DNA from: Bisporella sp. PMI_857
Taxonomy: Eukaryota > Ascomycota > Leotiomycetes > Helotiales > Helotiaceae
DNA: 64,000 bases
Reading direction: 5' to 3'
Assembly (NCBI GenBank): GCA_021307315.1
Contig: JAJSPD010000044.1
Span: forward strand, 310,001-374,000
The translations under genes were made by a program, and so were the position numbers. Below the pieces are notes generated by a model, which was not told where the DNA came from, ran no database searches, and saw only the letters and a list, made by a program, of their open reading frames with translations. Below are positions 21,644 through 32,222 of the stretch, in pieces. The stretch's first letter is position 1; every line of letters begins with the position of its first letter.

Positions 21644-24541
21644 ATGGCCAACTACCTCTCATGCTACTCTAATTTTGGACGTTTCGGCTTGGCTTTCTTG
21701 ATATTACTATTTTCTATCTTATCTGATATAGGCAATGGAGAGTCATCAGCACCACCTTCAGATTCACTACCATATCAATCAACGTTAACAACATCTTTCC
21801 CACACGATGCTCTCGATATGCCACCTTCCAAAGACTTTTCTGCAGGAGGTACGTCCATCAATATGAGCGCGGCGATCGGTGGGATGGAGCCACCAGCATC
21901 TTACTTACCATTGACCTTCGCAAACTCCTTGTCAGCACCAGGTGCTCCATCGTCTATTGAAGGAAATGTTTTTACTTCGGCATCTACAACTCGAATTCCA
22001 ATTTCGACCTCAAGAACCTTCATTATCCATACTATATCGCCAAGTACGAGCATTTCATGGCCTAATGATATTCCGACAGATCTGACTGCAACCACAGCTA
22101 CATCATCGCCGATGATTCTCCTACCAGATAGCTCAGGGCCTATCTCGATCTTGTCATCAATACTGTCATTTTCGGATATAGCAACAACAAGTGATAGCCA
22201 GACAGGTCCAAATAGGGCTTCAATGACCAGATCATATAGTTCAGGGACGGCTGCACTCCTACCTGTCACCTCGCCTCTTGTTGCCTCTCTTACAGCCCCT
22301 GAAACGACTGCCTTTGTGCCAAGATCAACAAACTCTGGTCCCCCTACCACTAAATCTACTCTTTCTGGGGGAGCATCATCGATCACAACTTTTGACTCTT
22401 TTCCAGCCCTTGAAGCGTCTATCGCCGAGTCAATTACGACAAGTTTTGACGGGCTCGTCACTGTTCCTTCGAGTTCAGTGGGCACTTCTTTGGACACAAT
22501 GCCCAATGCGTCTTCATCCATAGAAACTCAGGTAGCGTCCTCCAACATAGACACGACTGACGCAGGAAAAGAGCAATCAGCCCAGAATGCCACGAGCTCG
22601 GTCGTTCCAGTGATATCCACTATTACCGCAATCCCAATTTCCAGTCTATTGTCCAGCAACTCGTTGAAAACAGGCAATGTAGTAAGCTCAACAACGGTAT
22701 TTATATTGGGTGTGGAAGGTGTTGTTCCAAAACAACCGAACGGCCTTGGAGATTCTCCAGGTGGCGAGACATTGGGTCAGCTATTGCTCACCACAGTTCT
22801 TTGGGGGTTCACATCAAACATTGTTGCAGCAAACCCTACACTAGAGGTTCCTCTAGAGCTCGCAGGAGACATTGTTTTCATTAGCACAATAGTCGTACAG
22901 CTCCATAGTAGCGAATCTCTCTGGAATAGTGTTGCGTTCACTCAGGTATTGAAAGCCGGTAAACAGGTCACAACAGCACCATCAATTACCAGTTATGTAC
23001 CTGCCATAGCCACTCTGGATGGCCCAAGTTCCATTATATGCAATGAAGATAATTGTCTCCGTGCTTTCATTCGCGAAGGAAATGCGGAGGCCTCGAATTT
23101 CTGCGACAGCTTCACGAGTACAGTATTCACAGGCTTAGCTGCCATGCCAACTTATGCCTCCATGTGCACGTCCAATTCCATAGCCGAGGTCAGCTCTGCT
23201 TGCACTTGCTTCACGCTCATACCTTCCGTGGTCCCAACAAATGCCAACATAGATTCAGTCGCTTCAACCGCAGATACCTTTCTAACAGCAACAAAAACCG
23301 ATGGAGATGCGCTCCCAGGCCAAGCAACTCCACCTACAAGCATAAGCACTGGACCGTTTCCCCATATCTACCCTCCCAGTACCAGCGGGAACTGCGGCCT
23401 GGGAATCTCCTGCATAGGTAGTAAATTCGGCCCCTGCTGCTCCTTCCTTGGACACTGCGGTGCCGGACCCGCGTTCTGTAGTAAAGGGTGCCAGTTCTTA
23501 TTCGGTCTCTGTGATGTATCAGATAATCCAGCTTCTCCATCAACCTTGACCACCCTTCCGTCCTCAGGACCGACCATCCTAGTTCCAAATCCAAACCCAA
23601 AAGGGAATAACACACATGATGGGCTCGGGAACTTTGGTACCGGACACATCGCTGCTATCACTATCGCAGGCATTGTTGGTTTTCTTGTCCTTGTAGGCTT
23701 GTTCAAACGAAGAAGGGTCATCAGTATTATGAGAAATTGGAAGGGTTCCAATTCAGAAAAGTCAAGCAGCCCTCCTCACCCCATTGCACCAACAGCAGAA
23801 ATGGAATATGTCGCCTCGGCACCACCTCCCATACCAGTCAGAAATCCAGATCGGCTCTTCACACCAGATGCCTCGGCTCGCGACTTCATTGATAACAGCA
23901 GCAAGCAAGGAAGTGGTTTAGGATATTCACCTGCGAAGACGTCCTCCCCAATCCCACCATCATACAAATCGGACCCATCAATTAAAAATAGCTCATTAGA
24001 TACCTCCGGGATTTCGGTGAACTTCAAGGAAGCTCAGGCTCCTCGAATCTTGGCTCGAAACTCTGCGCCACAAAAGGAAGACCAGGAGACTGGTCAGGGT
24101 GTCTACTTTCACAAGCATACATATGAGCCCTTAAATGAATCAAAGAATGCTGCAGCATATAAGATCACAGAGGCAAAGAGGGTAGTTAAGCAGAGAATGA
24201 ACGAGATTTATGCCGAGGCAACGAAGCCAAGTGATGACACAAGGACCGCAGGTATTACCAGAACATTTGCAGCGCCTGATCTCATGCCCGGTCATAGACA
24301 TAATGAGATTCTCGAAGACGAGGCAGAAGAGGAGCTAGATTTGGTTGAAGGAGAGGAGAAGGTGATTGGGAGGGTGAGCACGGGTAAGGGATCAATAGTG
24401 AGGCCACACTCTGACCCGAGCAGGCTCAGTGGCTACCAGAAGTATCTAAATGGGTATAGGGGATGGTGGGAGAGAACAAAGGATGATGGAGATAAGAGCG
24501 ATGGAGCCCAGAGCTTAAAAGGCGAGGTTGGGCATTATTAA
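21644..24541 (+). CDS. mucin-like cell-surface protein with CBM18 chitin-binding module
   Basis: Single-exon gene of 965 residues from ATG 21644; the frame extends upstream without another ATG. A signal peptide or anchor (FGRFGLAFLILLFSILSDIG) is followed by about 350 residues rich in Ser/Thr, probably O-glycosylated. Next comes a fungal cysteine module (CNEDNCLRAFIREGN, then FCDSFTSTVFTG and ACTCF) and a hevein-like CBM18 at about residues 582-624: NCGLGISCIGSKFGPCC then CGAGPAFCSKGCQF. A single transmembrane helix (IAAITIAGIVGFLVLVGLF, about 667-690) with a KRRR stop-transfer precedes a 270-residue cytoplasmic tail containing a charged helix and acidic EDEAEEELDLVEGEE. The layout suggests a wall sensor or a plasma-membrane protein tethered to chitin; signalling is inference. 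Confidence 0.88.
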   Translation: MANYLSCYSNFGRFGLAFLILLFSILSDIGNGESSAPPSDSLPYQSTLTTSFPHDALDMPPSKDFSAGGTSINMSAAIGGMEPPASYLPLTFANSLSAPGAPSSIEGNVFTSASTTRIPISTSRTFIIHTISPSTSISWPNDIPTDLTATTATSSPMILLPDSSGPISILSSILSFSDIATTSDSQTGPNRASMTRSYSSGTAALLPVTSPLVASLTAPETTAFVPRSTNSGPPTTKSTLSGGASSITTFDSFPALEASIAESITTSFDGLVTVPSSSVGTSLDTMPNASSSIETQVASSNIDTTDAGKEQSAQNATSSVVPVISTITAIPISSLLSSNSLKTGNVVSSTTVFILGVEGVVPKQPNGLGDSPGGETLGQLLLTTVLWGFTSNIVAANPTLEVPLELAGDIVFISTIVVQLHSSESLWNSVAFTQVLKAGKQVTTAPSITSYVPAIATLDGPSSIICNEDNCLRAFIREGNAEASNFCDSFTSTVFTGLAAMPTYASMCTSNSIAEVSSACTCFTLIPSVVPTNANIDSVASTADTFLTATKTDGDALPGQATPPTSISTGPFPHIYPPSTSGNCGLGISCIGSKFGPCCSFLGHCGAGPAFCSKGCQFLFGLCDVSDNPASPSTLTTLPSSGPTILVPNPNPKGNNTHDGLGNFGTGHIAAITIAGIVGFLVLVGLFKRRRVISIMRNWKGSNSEKSSSPPHPIAPTAEMEYVASAPPPIPVRNPDRLFTPDASARDFIDNSSKQGSGLGYSPAKTSSPIPPSYKSDPSIKNSSLDTSGISVNFKEAQAPRILARNSAPQKEDQETGQGVYFHKHTYEPLNESKNAAAYKITEAKRVVKQRMNEIYAEATKPSDDTRTAGITRTFAAPDLMPGHRHNEILEDEAEEELDLVEGEEKVIGRVSTGKGSIVRPHSDPSRLSGYQKYLNGYRGWWERTKDDGDKSDGAQSLKGEVGHY

Positions 24542-24899
24542 TGCACGCGGACGTTGACTTAAGCATCTTTAGCGTGGAAGTATTAGGGACCAGGAGTATT
24601 CCTTTTTCGCATGTAGCACCATCGTTATAGCGGTCCTTTTGATTCCATCCTGAAGGATCATAAACAGGTCACAGTCATAATTATATCCAGAGTCCCATTT
24701 TGATGTCTTCTAAAGCTTGTACCACACTATTTGGCCATGAGGATGAGTGTGGAGAAATTCAGAGGGTGACTTTTCTTGAACCACTTCGCTAGCAGTTATG
24801 GGGATGATATTTTTGCCAACCAGAGATTTCGAAATAAAAAGAAGCGACTTATTGGTATATCTGATTCTCATTATATTATAGTTTCAGTTTAGGCGTCCA
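24542..24899. other. intergenic between convergent genes
   Basis: About 360 bp between two convergent genes, presumably the two 3' untranslated regions. Nothing else seen. Confidence 0.4.
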
Positions 24900-25895
24900 T
24901 CACATGTACAAGTTTACTATTCCGACAAGGATAGATAATCCAGCAACCAAATAGCCCTGCGGCTTCTTAATCAACGCCCCTTCGCTCCCCTTATCGCCAT
25001 TAGCATTCGAAAGCGCACTCGGATCAGTCAATGCACCGGTAGTCGTAGGCTGCGGAGCATCCGTGCCCAGTGATGTCCCACTCGTCTTCACGGCACCCGA
25101 CGCCGTCGTCCAAGCCATGATACTACGAACCGACCCAGCCAATGCCGCATCCAAAGTGACAGCACAAGGCTCCGCGCTCTCCGTCACGCTCGCCGTCACC
25201 GCACAAACGTAATCGCTCGGCCGTGTCACCCACGAGCGGCTCCACGTCGTAGTACTCTCCACGCTAACTGCGGCCGCAAACACGCCGCCGCACGTCTCCG
25301 TGGGCAGGGCCGGATACGTCGCCGCCGCATCCTTCGGATCCAAGAGCGTCACGGGAAACGACCCGTTCCTCACCTGGCGCGAGCTCCACCATTGCGAGGC
25401 CCCCAGCGTCGTGGCAGGCTCCTGCGGGTAAAAAGCGCACCACGGCCCGATCTCGAACATCCACGTGAAGTCATATACGCCTGGCCCCGGAAGCTTAGCA
25501 GCAGCGGTGCTGTTCTCCGTGAACGGCCAATACTCGTGCGAGAGGCCGATGTAAGGCGAGGATTGGAGAGCGATGGGATGCAAGCCCTTTGCTGTCTCGC
25601 CTTCCATGAAGATGTCGTGGTTGGTATCGATTCCGGCGGTTTGCCACGTGGTGCCGAGGGCGGCAGATAGGGCGGGGGAGGTTACGAGTTGCCAGGTGAA
25701 TGACCAGGTGTTGTTCCAGGTGAACGAGGGGTTTTGGAGGGCGATGAGGACGGCCATTCCGCGGTCATTCAGATGGAAGGACGAGCCGGGATGAGGGAAT
25801 AGGAGGTCTAGCTCGCTGGTGTTGGCTGAGATGGCCTGAACGGTGGTCGCGGCCGTGAAGATGACGATGGAAAGCCATGACGGAACGTTAATCAT
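24900..25895 (-). CDS. secreted, possibly GPI-anchored DUF7136-like protein
   Basis: Single-exon gene of 331 residues. The N-terminus MINVPSWLSIVIFTAATTV is a signal peptide cleaved near QAISA. The body has the pattern I associate with DUF7136 secreted proteins of ascomycetes: LDLLFPHPGSSFHLNDRG, VLIALQNPSFTW, PGVYDFTWMFEIGPWC, and paired cysteines (ETCGGVF, DYVCAV, EPCAV). A Thr/Ser-rich linker leads to a hydrophobic C-terminus (GYLVAGLSILVGIVNLYM) after small residues, consistent with GPI-anchor addition. Function unknown. The coding sequence is more GC-rich than its flanks. Confidence 0.82.
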   Translation of the reverse strand: MINVPSWLSIVIFTAATTVQAISANTSELDLLFPHPGSSFHLNDRGMAVLIALQNPSFTWNNTWSFTWQLVTSPALSAALGTTWQTAGIDTNHDIFMEGETAKGLHPIALQSSPYIGLSHEYWPFTENSTAAAKLPGPGVYDFTWMFEIGPWCAFYPQEPATTLGASQWWSSRQVRNGSFPVTLLDPKDAAATYPALPTETCGGVFAAAVSVESTTTWSRSWVTRPSDYVCAVTASVTESAEPCAVTLDAALAGSVRSIMAWTTASGAVKTSGTSLGTDAPQPTTTGALTDPSALSNANGDKGSEGALIKKPQGYLVAGLSILVGIVNLYM

Positions 25896-26724
25896 GGTTC
25901 CGCAATGCCCTGTAGTTTTGCCTCTCTGAACTCGCGAGAAATATAAACCGTCCCTCTAGCCTCGCGCAGTCACGGGTTGTTGGTTTTAATACGAGACCAA
26001 GCCGCCAAGAAAAACGAATCATCCTAGTAATTTCATCTATGCTGTGCCGCAAAAGCATCCATTTTCAGCCAAATGTTCATGATCATAGGGGCACCGGGAT
26101 TTTTTTCCAGTGTCCCAAGGATTTTAATAACAAGCACAGGGAGATGTGACTCAATAAATATTTAATCCAAGACTGACCTTAAACTAACCTCCTCGCTTAC
26201 CTTAGGGGTAGTGTATCACGTGGGGGTCACCACTTCCTATCCCAATTAGTCACAACCAATCATGAAGGAAAACCTCGTGTAGGAGGGCGAATTCCATTCC
26301 TCTTTCCAGTGGCTTGAAGCGTGAACCTTTTGTTTTAATTTGTTCCCAATAAAAGTTCAAGAATCACTGCCTCCAACTAACGGTTACAGGGGCCTTCATA
26401 CAAGATCGGACACTCCCTCGGAGTTTCTGGACTGAACGAGCGCTGATACAGCTTTCACTGCTCATACTTTTGGGGCGTTTCATTCTACCCGTTGACTTTG
26501 ATTTGTTATAGAACTGGCACGACAAGGCCCGAGGTCCAGGGAGATTTATGTTATCAAGGAGCCTTGATTTCGTGATTGTGAGCATGAAGCTGTTAAAGAT
26601 TATCTGCATGATACTATTCTGGTGTATCCAGATGGCAAATTCTTCACAGCATTGCAACATGTATATCTGTAACAGGCATGTAGGTTCTGGCGAAAGCCAT
26701 TTCGCTGAAGACATTCGTGATAGT
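25896..26724. other. intergenic, nothing recognised
   Basis: Promoter of the secreted-protein gene and 3' side of the transporter gene. A 137-codon minus-strand frame (26364-26777) overlaps the transporter's 3' end and lacks features. Confidence 0.4.
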
Positions 26725-28343
26725 CTAATATGCAATCCCGGCTCTATTTTTCCCAATACCTCTAATCCTCGCGCCAAAAAACCACAAGATTATGATTTGA
26801 GGAATGCCAACAACTATGAAAATAAATGCGAGCAAGCTGTTTCCCCATCCATACCCTAGTTCCTCGTACATCTGCGGCGCAAAAAGCGGAAAGCAAAACC
26901 CCAGAAGCTGAGAGAGCAAGCGAACAGCGGCATTCGCCGATGCGGTATGCGTAAACTCATCCAGCATATAAGCTGACATGCCCTGATTAAGCATAAAACT
27001 AGAAAGAGCGAAGAACGCCACGGACAGGTCGACCACAAACCAATGTACGTGGTTCTCTACTGTCCAGCCATACCAGAAGAGAGTTGCGGGAAGCAATGCA
27101 GCGCAAGGGACCATATAGGGAACGCGGAATTCTGGAACCGCTTCTTTATCCGGATACTGTGCTTTCTGTCGTCTCCAGAGAAAGTCCATCAGATGGCCGC
27201 CGCCTTGCGCAGCGACTGTTGCCCCGAGAGCGATGGCGATATAGTTCAAACTGCTGATACTTTTAGACTCATGGTACTTCTCGATCCATAAGGTCGCAAA
27301 TGTTGACAGCAACAAGAAGTAAGTGCCAAAATTGATTGCGATGTTAAACGAGATAAAAAGAATGACTGGCCGATATATCAGAAGCTCTACTGGCCGAAGA
27401 AGCCCTTTCCCGATTGCGATCAGAACAGCTTTATTAGTTGGGTTTGGCAACTCTTGGCCTGCTGCTTTATGGGCTTCTGCAGCTGCTTTTCTGCGTAGTA
27501 GTACAAAAGCGCAAGTCTCTCGAATGACAAAGGTACCTGCGGCAATGACGCCAGCATCAAATATGGACAGGATCCAAAAAAGCCAGGACCACTCCACATG
27601 CTGTGCTACGAGCCCACCAACAATCGGCCCCAACGCCGGGCCAAGATATGGAATAAACGTAGCCAGTGCGAGGGATTTTCCACGGTCTTTGGCCCGGTAC
27701 ATATCTGCCAAGACAGGCTGTGTGAGCTATTGGTGATTAGAATTTCCACTAGCTTTCGAATTTTAACAGCCTCAAACTCACAGCAACACCAGCCGAAGCA
27801 AAAAACCCAGTCAGGAGTCTGCCCGCGATCATCACACCCTGAGATTTCCCGACGGGACATAACGCGTTCCACAGAACATAGCCTAGATTAAAGATAATCC
27901 AGACAGGCTTACGCCCGTATAACTCAGACATGGGTCCAATGATGAATGGTCCAAAGGCTAAGCCAAGAACGTAGACAGAAAATGACATTTGGGTTAAGCT
28001 GGCAGACATGCTCAAGTCATCTGATATCTGATCTAGTACAGCGGCCATCATGCTTGCGGACATGAGCGTGATAAGTTGGCCTATGGAGAATATTATTGCA
28101 ATCGATATCTTGTGGTAGGATGGCCAGTTGTAGGGATCTCTCGGGTCATCCGCGCCCTCCCATCCTGGCTGAAAACCAACATGTCAGAGAAGAAGCACAT
28201 TAGACCAAATCAAAGATATTCGATTGATGGCTACGCACATTTGTCTGCGCCTGTTCCGATCTCTCATTCGATGCGGGAACCGGCTCGATATTAGAACCAG
28301 CCTCCAAGTCTTTAAGCGTCTTTTCCGAGTCGCTTGATGCCAT
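26725..28343 (-). CDS. MFS DHA1 drug/polyamine efflux transporter
   Basis: Twelve-helix proton antiporter of the DHA1 family (yeast Tpo1/Flr1 relatives). Exons 28343-28239, 28168-27782 and 27726-26725 with introns of 70 and 55 nt give 497 residues. The N-terminus (MASSDSEKTLKDLEAGSN) is the usual short acidic cytosolic stretch. Next are WEGADDPRDPYNWPSYHK, typical just before helix 1, motif A (GPMSELYGRKPVW, about residues 113-125), motif C-like (PYLGPALGPIVGG) and motif B region. Substrate cannot be predicted. The neighbouring PAP2-like gene lies upstream on the same strand, with no sign of joint regulation. Confidence 0.93.
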
Positions 28344-29544
28344 TGTGGTTGATGACCATGGAGGTAGAATAGATTTTTCGCCGTTGCCATCTTATTGAGA
28401 GTCTTCCCAAATGCACTGAAGGGCGTATGGTGTCGAGCATCTGAACTCCGAAAGCCCGGGCTCTTTGCCATGCTAATGCCGAAGACATGGGTAAGATCTG
28501 ATAAGATTTATATTAACAGGGCTCCTTCTCCCGATCAAGTGTAAGAAGAGTGGGGGTCAACATTTAATAGCGCCAATGAGGGGTTCGGATAGAGATGGTT
28601 TGATAAAAAGTGACTTTTAACACATCTTTTTTCAGTATACGGACGGTGTTTTTGAACGGTTTAGCTCTTACTTGAGATGATGCTTGTGGCTGGGTGGATC
28701 TATTTCAAATTTGCACGGCTAGCTTACCCTGTGCATTTGTGCTGCCACCTTTACTTATAAACACGATATTGTATATGACTTACATCTCTTTCCATCCTAA
28801 ATCTTACAAAGCCCAAAGGAATGGTAATGGAATGCAGATCGAGAGCACCGTCACTGTTGTCCTAAATTGGGCTCAGTCGACTGATATTGTTACCAGATTC
28901 TCGGGAATCGAATTTTGGCTGTGGGTCTCCGGGAAGTACATGTTGAATGCCTTTTTATATATAACCCGCCATCCAACAATCTAACTATTCTTCAGCCAAA
29001 ATTCTCGTAGCAAATCCTTCAAGTTCGCTCTACACACGATTTGTTAGTGACGTGTCTGACAGATCTTTTTGAATGTTCGGGTATTTGGAATCGTTAAGTT
29101 ATTGTAAAAATGGAATTTTCCTTAGGTAAACGAAGAAAACTGACCAAGTATTTTATTTATTGAATATATGAATTGCAGTGTCCATCCGCCTCCAGTCTTC
29201 CATTTTCCATCGGTCAGTTAAAAGTCCGGACGATTTCCTGAGAAATTACGCCAAACCTTCAAGATCGCCCAAAAGGTATTTGGAGGCCTGAAGGCCTCCG
29301 GGTTTTGCAATTCATGTATGGATGCGAGAATGGGGTGTATTGGTCATTGAGGGAAACAAGTACCAAGACATGAAAAGTAGACGATTAAAGAAAATTTTAG
29401 TCTTTGTGTACTGATGGAGTGAGTTGTCTAGTCTTTGCCATTGTTCCTCAGCAAACTCAAGTAAACCTAGACGTAAGATTAAATAACAAGGCGCGCTAGA
29501 GCGGACCAAGGCTTGACAACGTATTAATGCTTAAAAACTAAGTA
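28344..29544. other. 1.2-kb intergenic region
   Basis: Promoter of the transporter gene and 3' side of the PAP2-like gene. An inverted GGCCT motif near 29283-29300 could be a terminator-like hairpin; otherwise nothing recognised. Confidence 0.35.
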
Positions 29545-30987
29545 TTACCAAACTGGTTTCTCTGTCCTGAGCAAGTGAAAGAGGATTTCCTCCAAGGGCC
29601 GAAAGAACAGCAGAAGTCGATTCGCAAACCATGCTGTCACAACAACGCCAGTCCCTGCAAAGCATCCTAAGATCCAATCACTTCCATTAGAGATAACAGA
29701 GAGAAGTACGACCTATAAGAAGTGTTCTTGATTAAAGTGTGATCATAGGTGGAATGCAGATGTTCTGCGTCAAGTTTTGGCAGTATTTGCACTTACCAAT
29801 GAGTAAAGCAACCCTAAATATCTCGTGTACCAATGCGTTTCTGAGTTGAAAACTGAGGTACCAACGAGTAAGCTACTCCCAAAATGCAAGGATGGGATAG
29901 CGGTAACTCTAAGCTCTGTACTGTTGCCACTCAACCCAGGGAGGTCTGGAAGATCACCTATGGGATCTGCAATTGGGTCATTGACTGCGAATTTAGGAGG
30001 CTGCATGGCAGGGACTTCTGTGGGAACAGTGAGAGGATCTTTGGTTAGGGTTTTGGGCTTCTTGGTTGGACTTCCAACCGGGCTGTCAGGTAACGGATTC
30101 AAGGTCCCGAGAGGGTCAAGAAACCCATATGCAGGTGGCATATATCGAGGTGGAGTGCAGTGATATGAAGAGGATATTATGGAGCCGAAAATAACTGAGA
30201 GTACCAATGTGCGACGAATGCGGCAATACTTTGAATGGCGAAAGTTCCTGCCTGAGTCAAAAATGTCGCTCGTCGAAGTGCTCACAAAGGAAAGACTTAC
30301 GTGTATCCATAAGCCAAGAAAGCCACAATCCCAACTGTATGTAATAGGTACGTGTAGCAGAGTACGATTGTGACCCACGGCAGCCCAACATCGTGTACCG
30401 TAGTTTGTATTAGAAGCTCATAAGCGATGGGTATTTTTTCCTCAAATTGCCATATACTGTCAAATCTCAATTTCTTTTAATGTATAGGTTTCTGTACAGA
30501 AGTTTCAACCTACCTTAACGCATGTTGTTCCGCTGCCTGCTCTATCTCAATTTTCCGGGCAAGGCTACCATTGATATATGCCGATGCCAGAGTTCGCAAT
30601 GCTTGGTATGGCCAGTATATCATATTCCAATATATCACCTCAGTAATAAACGGGAATTTTCGTAGGAGTCGTGAAGTCCAATTATTGCGACGTTCGGTGT
30701 TGTCTGGGTGTGGGAGGCAATGGTCAATTCTATCTGGCCAATCTGGAGAGTATGAAACACCGTGCACAAGAGGCGTATATTCACCTGAAATTACTCTAGA
30801 ACCATTTCGATGGCGGCTTGTGACTATTGTAATAACGGCAATAAAAGGAATAGCTATCATGTAGTGGGAATGTTAGTTTCAATACACATCAATTGGTAAG
30901 CAACTTGCCTATGAGCTCGATGAAGCCGGCGTTTTCCATCTCAGCGTTGCCATATCTGACGTTACACAGTAAGGAAGAAAAGGCCAT
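29545..30987 (-). CDS. PAP2-superfamily membrane protein with degenerate active site
   Basis: Five exons (30987-30909, 30853-30514, 30465-30301, 30247-29797, 29712-29545) give a 400-residue protein with consistent phases. It resembles fungal Aur1-like PAP2 membrane proteins: GNAEMENAGFIELIAIP start, LLRKFPFITEVIYWNMIYW, EKIPIAYELLIQTTVHDVGL, LPWVTIVLCYTYLLHTVGI, CTPPRYMPPAYGFLDPL and the PAP2 motif AIPSLHFG (residues about 312-318). The last PAP2 motif, normally a His followed four residues later by Asp (NH-x3-D), reads SNGSDWILGCFAG here: the nucleophile His is Asp (about 357) and the Asp is Gly (about 361). The reading frame is intact, so a non-catalytic role or recent loss of activity is possible. 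Intron 1 is a predicted GC-AG intron (ATAG/GCAAGT). Confidence 0.85.
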
Positions 30988-31402
30988 TAGGCTTAATTTT
31001 ACCAAAGCTCCGTTATACCAAACATTACAAAATTAAAAAAGTTGAGGAAATTGCCTCCTGTCGAGGACCTAAGAGGAAGGAACAGAAGCCATGTAAGTTA
31101 TCTGACTTGCACAGGGCCAAAATTATGCGACATGCCAACACAATTAGCATATCAAACAGGAGAGGGAGAGGGTCAAGAGGAGGAGCTACTTGTGATTCTA
31201 TAACTAAATAAGCAGATATATAGCACCTTCGTCGTTGACTAGCATGCTAACCCGTAGCCCCTTTTCAAGTGGTAGTACCCACTTTTAATATCACGTGAGC
31301 GGAAACCATTTCCTAACCTCACTTTATCTCAGCACGCTCAGACCCTCTTTTACGAGATTACGTTAAATAAATTTAACGAGCCCCACAAAACCTTTGTGAG
31401 CC

Positions 31403-31426
31403 AATGAGGATCGTAAGATCCTCATT
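31403..31426. repeat. perfect 10-bp hairpin at the left end of the element
   Basis: AATGAGGATC, loop GTAA, GATCCTCATT. It directly follows one copy of the element's CCAAT motif and lies 11 bp outside the inner inverted repeat. A second palindrome (CGTTAAAT-AA-ATTTAACG) lies about 30 bp to its left. Confidence 0.7.
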
Positions 31427-31437
31427 TCTCGTAGAGA

Positions 31438-31453
31438 GTCTGAGGTCAAATGG
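31438..31453 (+). repeat. left inner terminal inverted repeat
   Basis: GTCTGAGGTCAAATGG, exact inverse match to 42118-42133; similarity continues inward for about 20 bp with a few mismatches (TTTT, GTG, TAAC shared). Confidence 0.8.
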
Positions 31454-31507
31454 TAATGATTTTGGTGTAACGATTTTTGATTTGTTAGTAAATCAATTAG
31501 TTGTTTT

Positions 31508-31600
31508 CAACGCTGTAGTTGTCCTATTCAACAACACATATCAATACTTTTAAATAGTGCAAATTGTAGCTTATGTATTAAATTATTAGTATGATCCGAC
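31508..31600 (+). repeat. left copy of a subterminal direct repeat
   Basis: Shares CAACGCTGTAGTT and, exactly 83 bp later, ATGATCCGA with the copy at 41934-42026 (CGACGCTGTAGTT, then 83 bp, ATGATCCGG). AT-rich, diverged sequence between them is partly alignable. Confidence 0.6.
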
Positions 31601-32222
31601 TTTTTTTGTAAAATATAGTGCAATTGTGTTGATATTTAACATCTAATAAGGAAGGTTGTTTTGCTGTTGTTTCTTGCTTCGGATTGTAATCGCGATTTGA
31701 TTGGCTCACAAAGGTTGACAAAGGTTGAGGTTGGTTACGTAAGCTGACTCGGCATCCGTGGGTAGCTGGGGGTGAGTAGAATCTATTTATAATTGGATAG
31801 GAACAGATGTGGATCAAATCACGTGATAACCCCACGTGATCATGGCCTAGTGGTCATAGAGACAGCACGCCTCGAGAAAGTGATGATTTCTGCTAATAAA
31901 TAAGAAGGATCAATCTGACAGCTGTTACAGCTGGATGATTGAGCATAAGCTATAGACTGATTCTCGATGATGCTTTCTTTTTTTTAAGAAAGGGTTGGTG
32001 GTGTCTTTTTGTGAACCTTTGTGGGCCAATCAGATCGCGATAAATAGGAGTGGGAAGGAATTTCCATGCTTAGTCAGCCCATCTGTAGGCTTTGTGAACC
32101 TTTGTGAGCCAATAAAATCGCAAGAAAGTTTTCAACCTAAGGTATCAAGTCTCCAAGAAAACACACTTTACACTTTCAACGATTCTTTAATCCGGGTTGT
32201 ATTCATTCAAAAAAACTCAACC

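Noticed and set aside
21901..22521. 206-codon antisense frame inside the CBM18 gene
   Set aside because: Mirror of Ser/Thr-rich coding sequence; such long antisense frames are expected there.
26364..26777. 137-codon minus-strand frame at the transporter 3' end
   Set aside because: Overlaps the transporter coding region in another phase and lacks any domain or codon signal.
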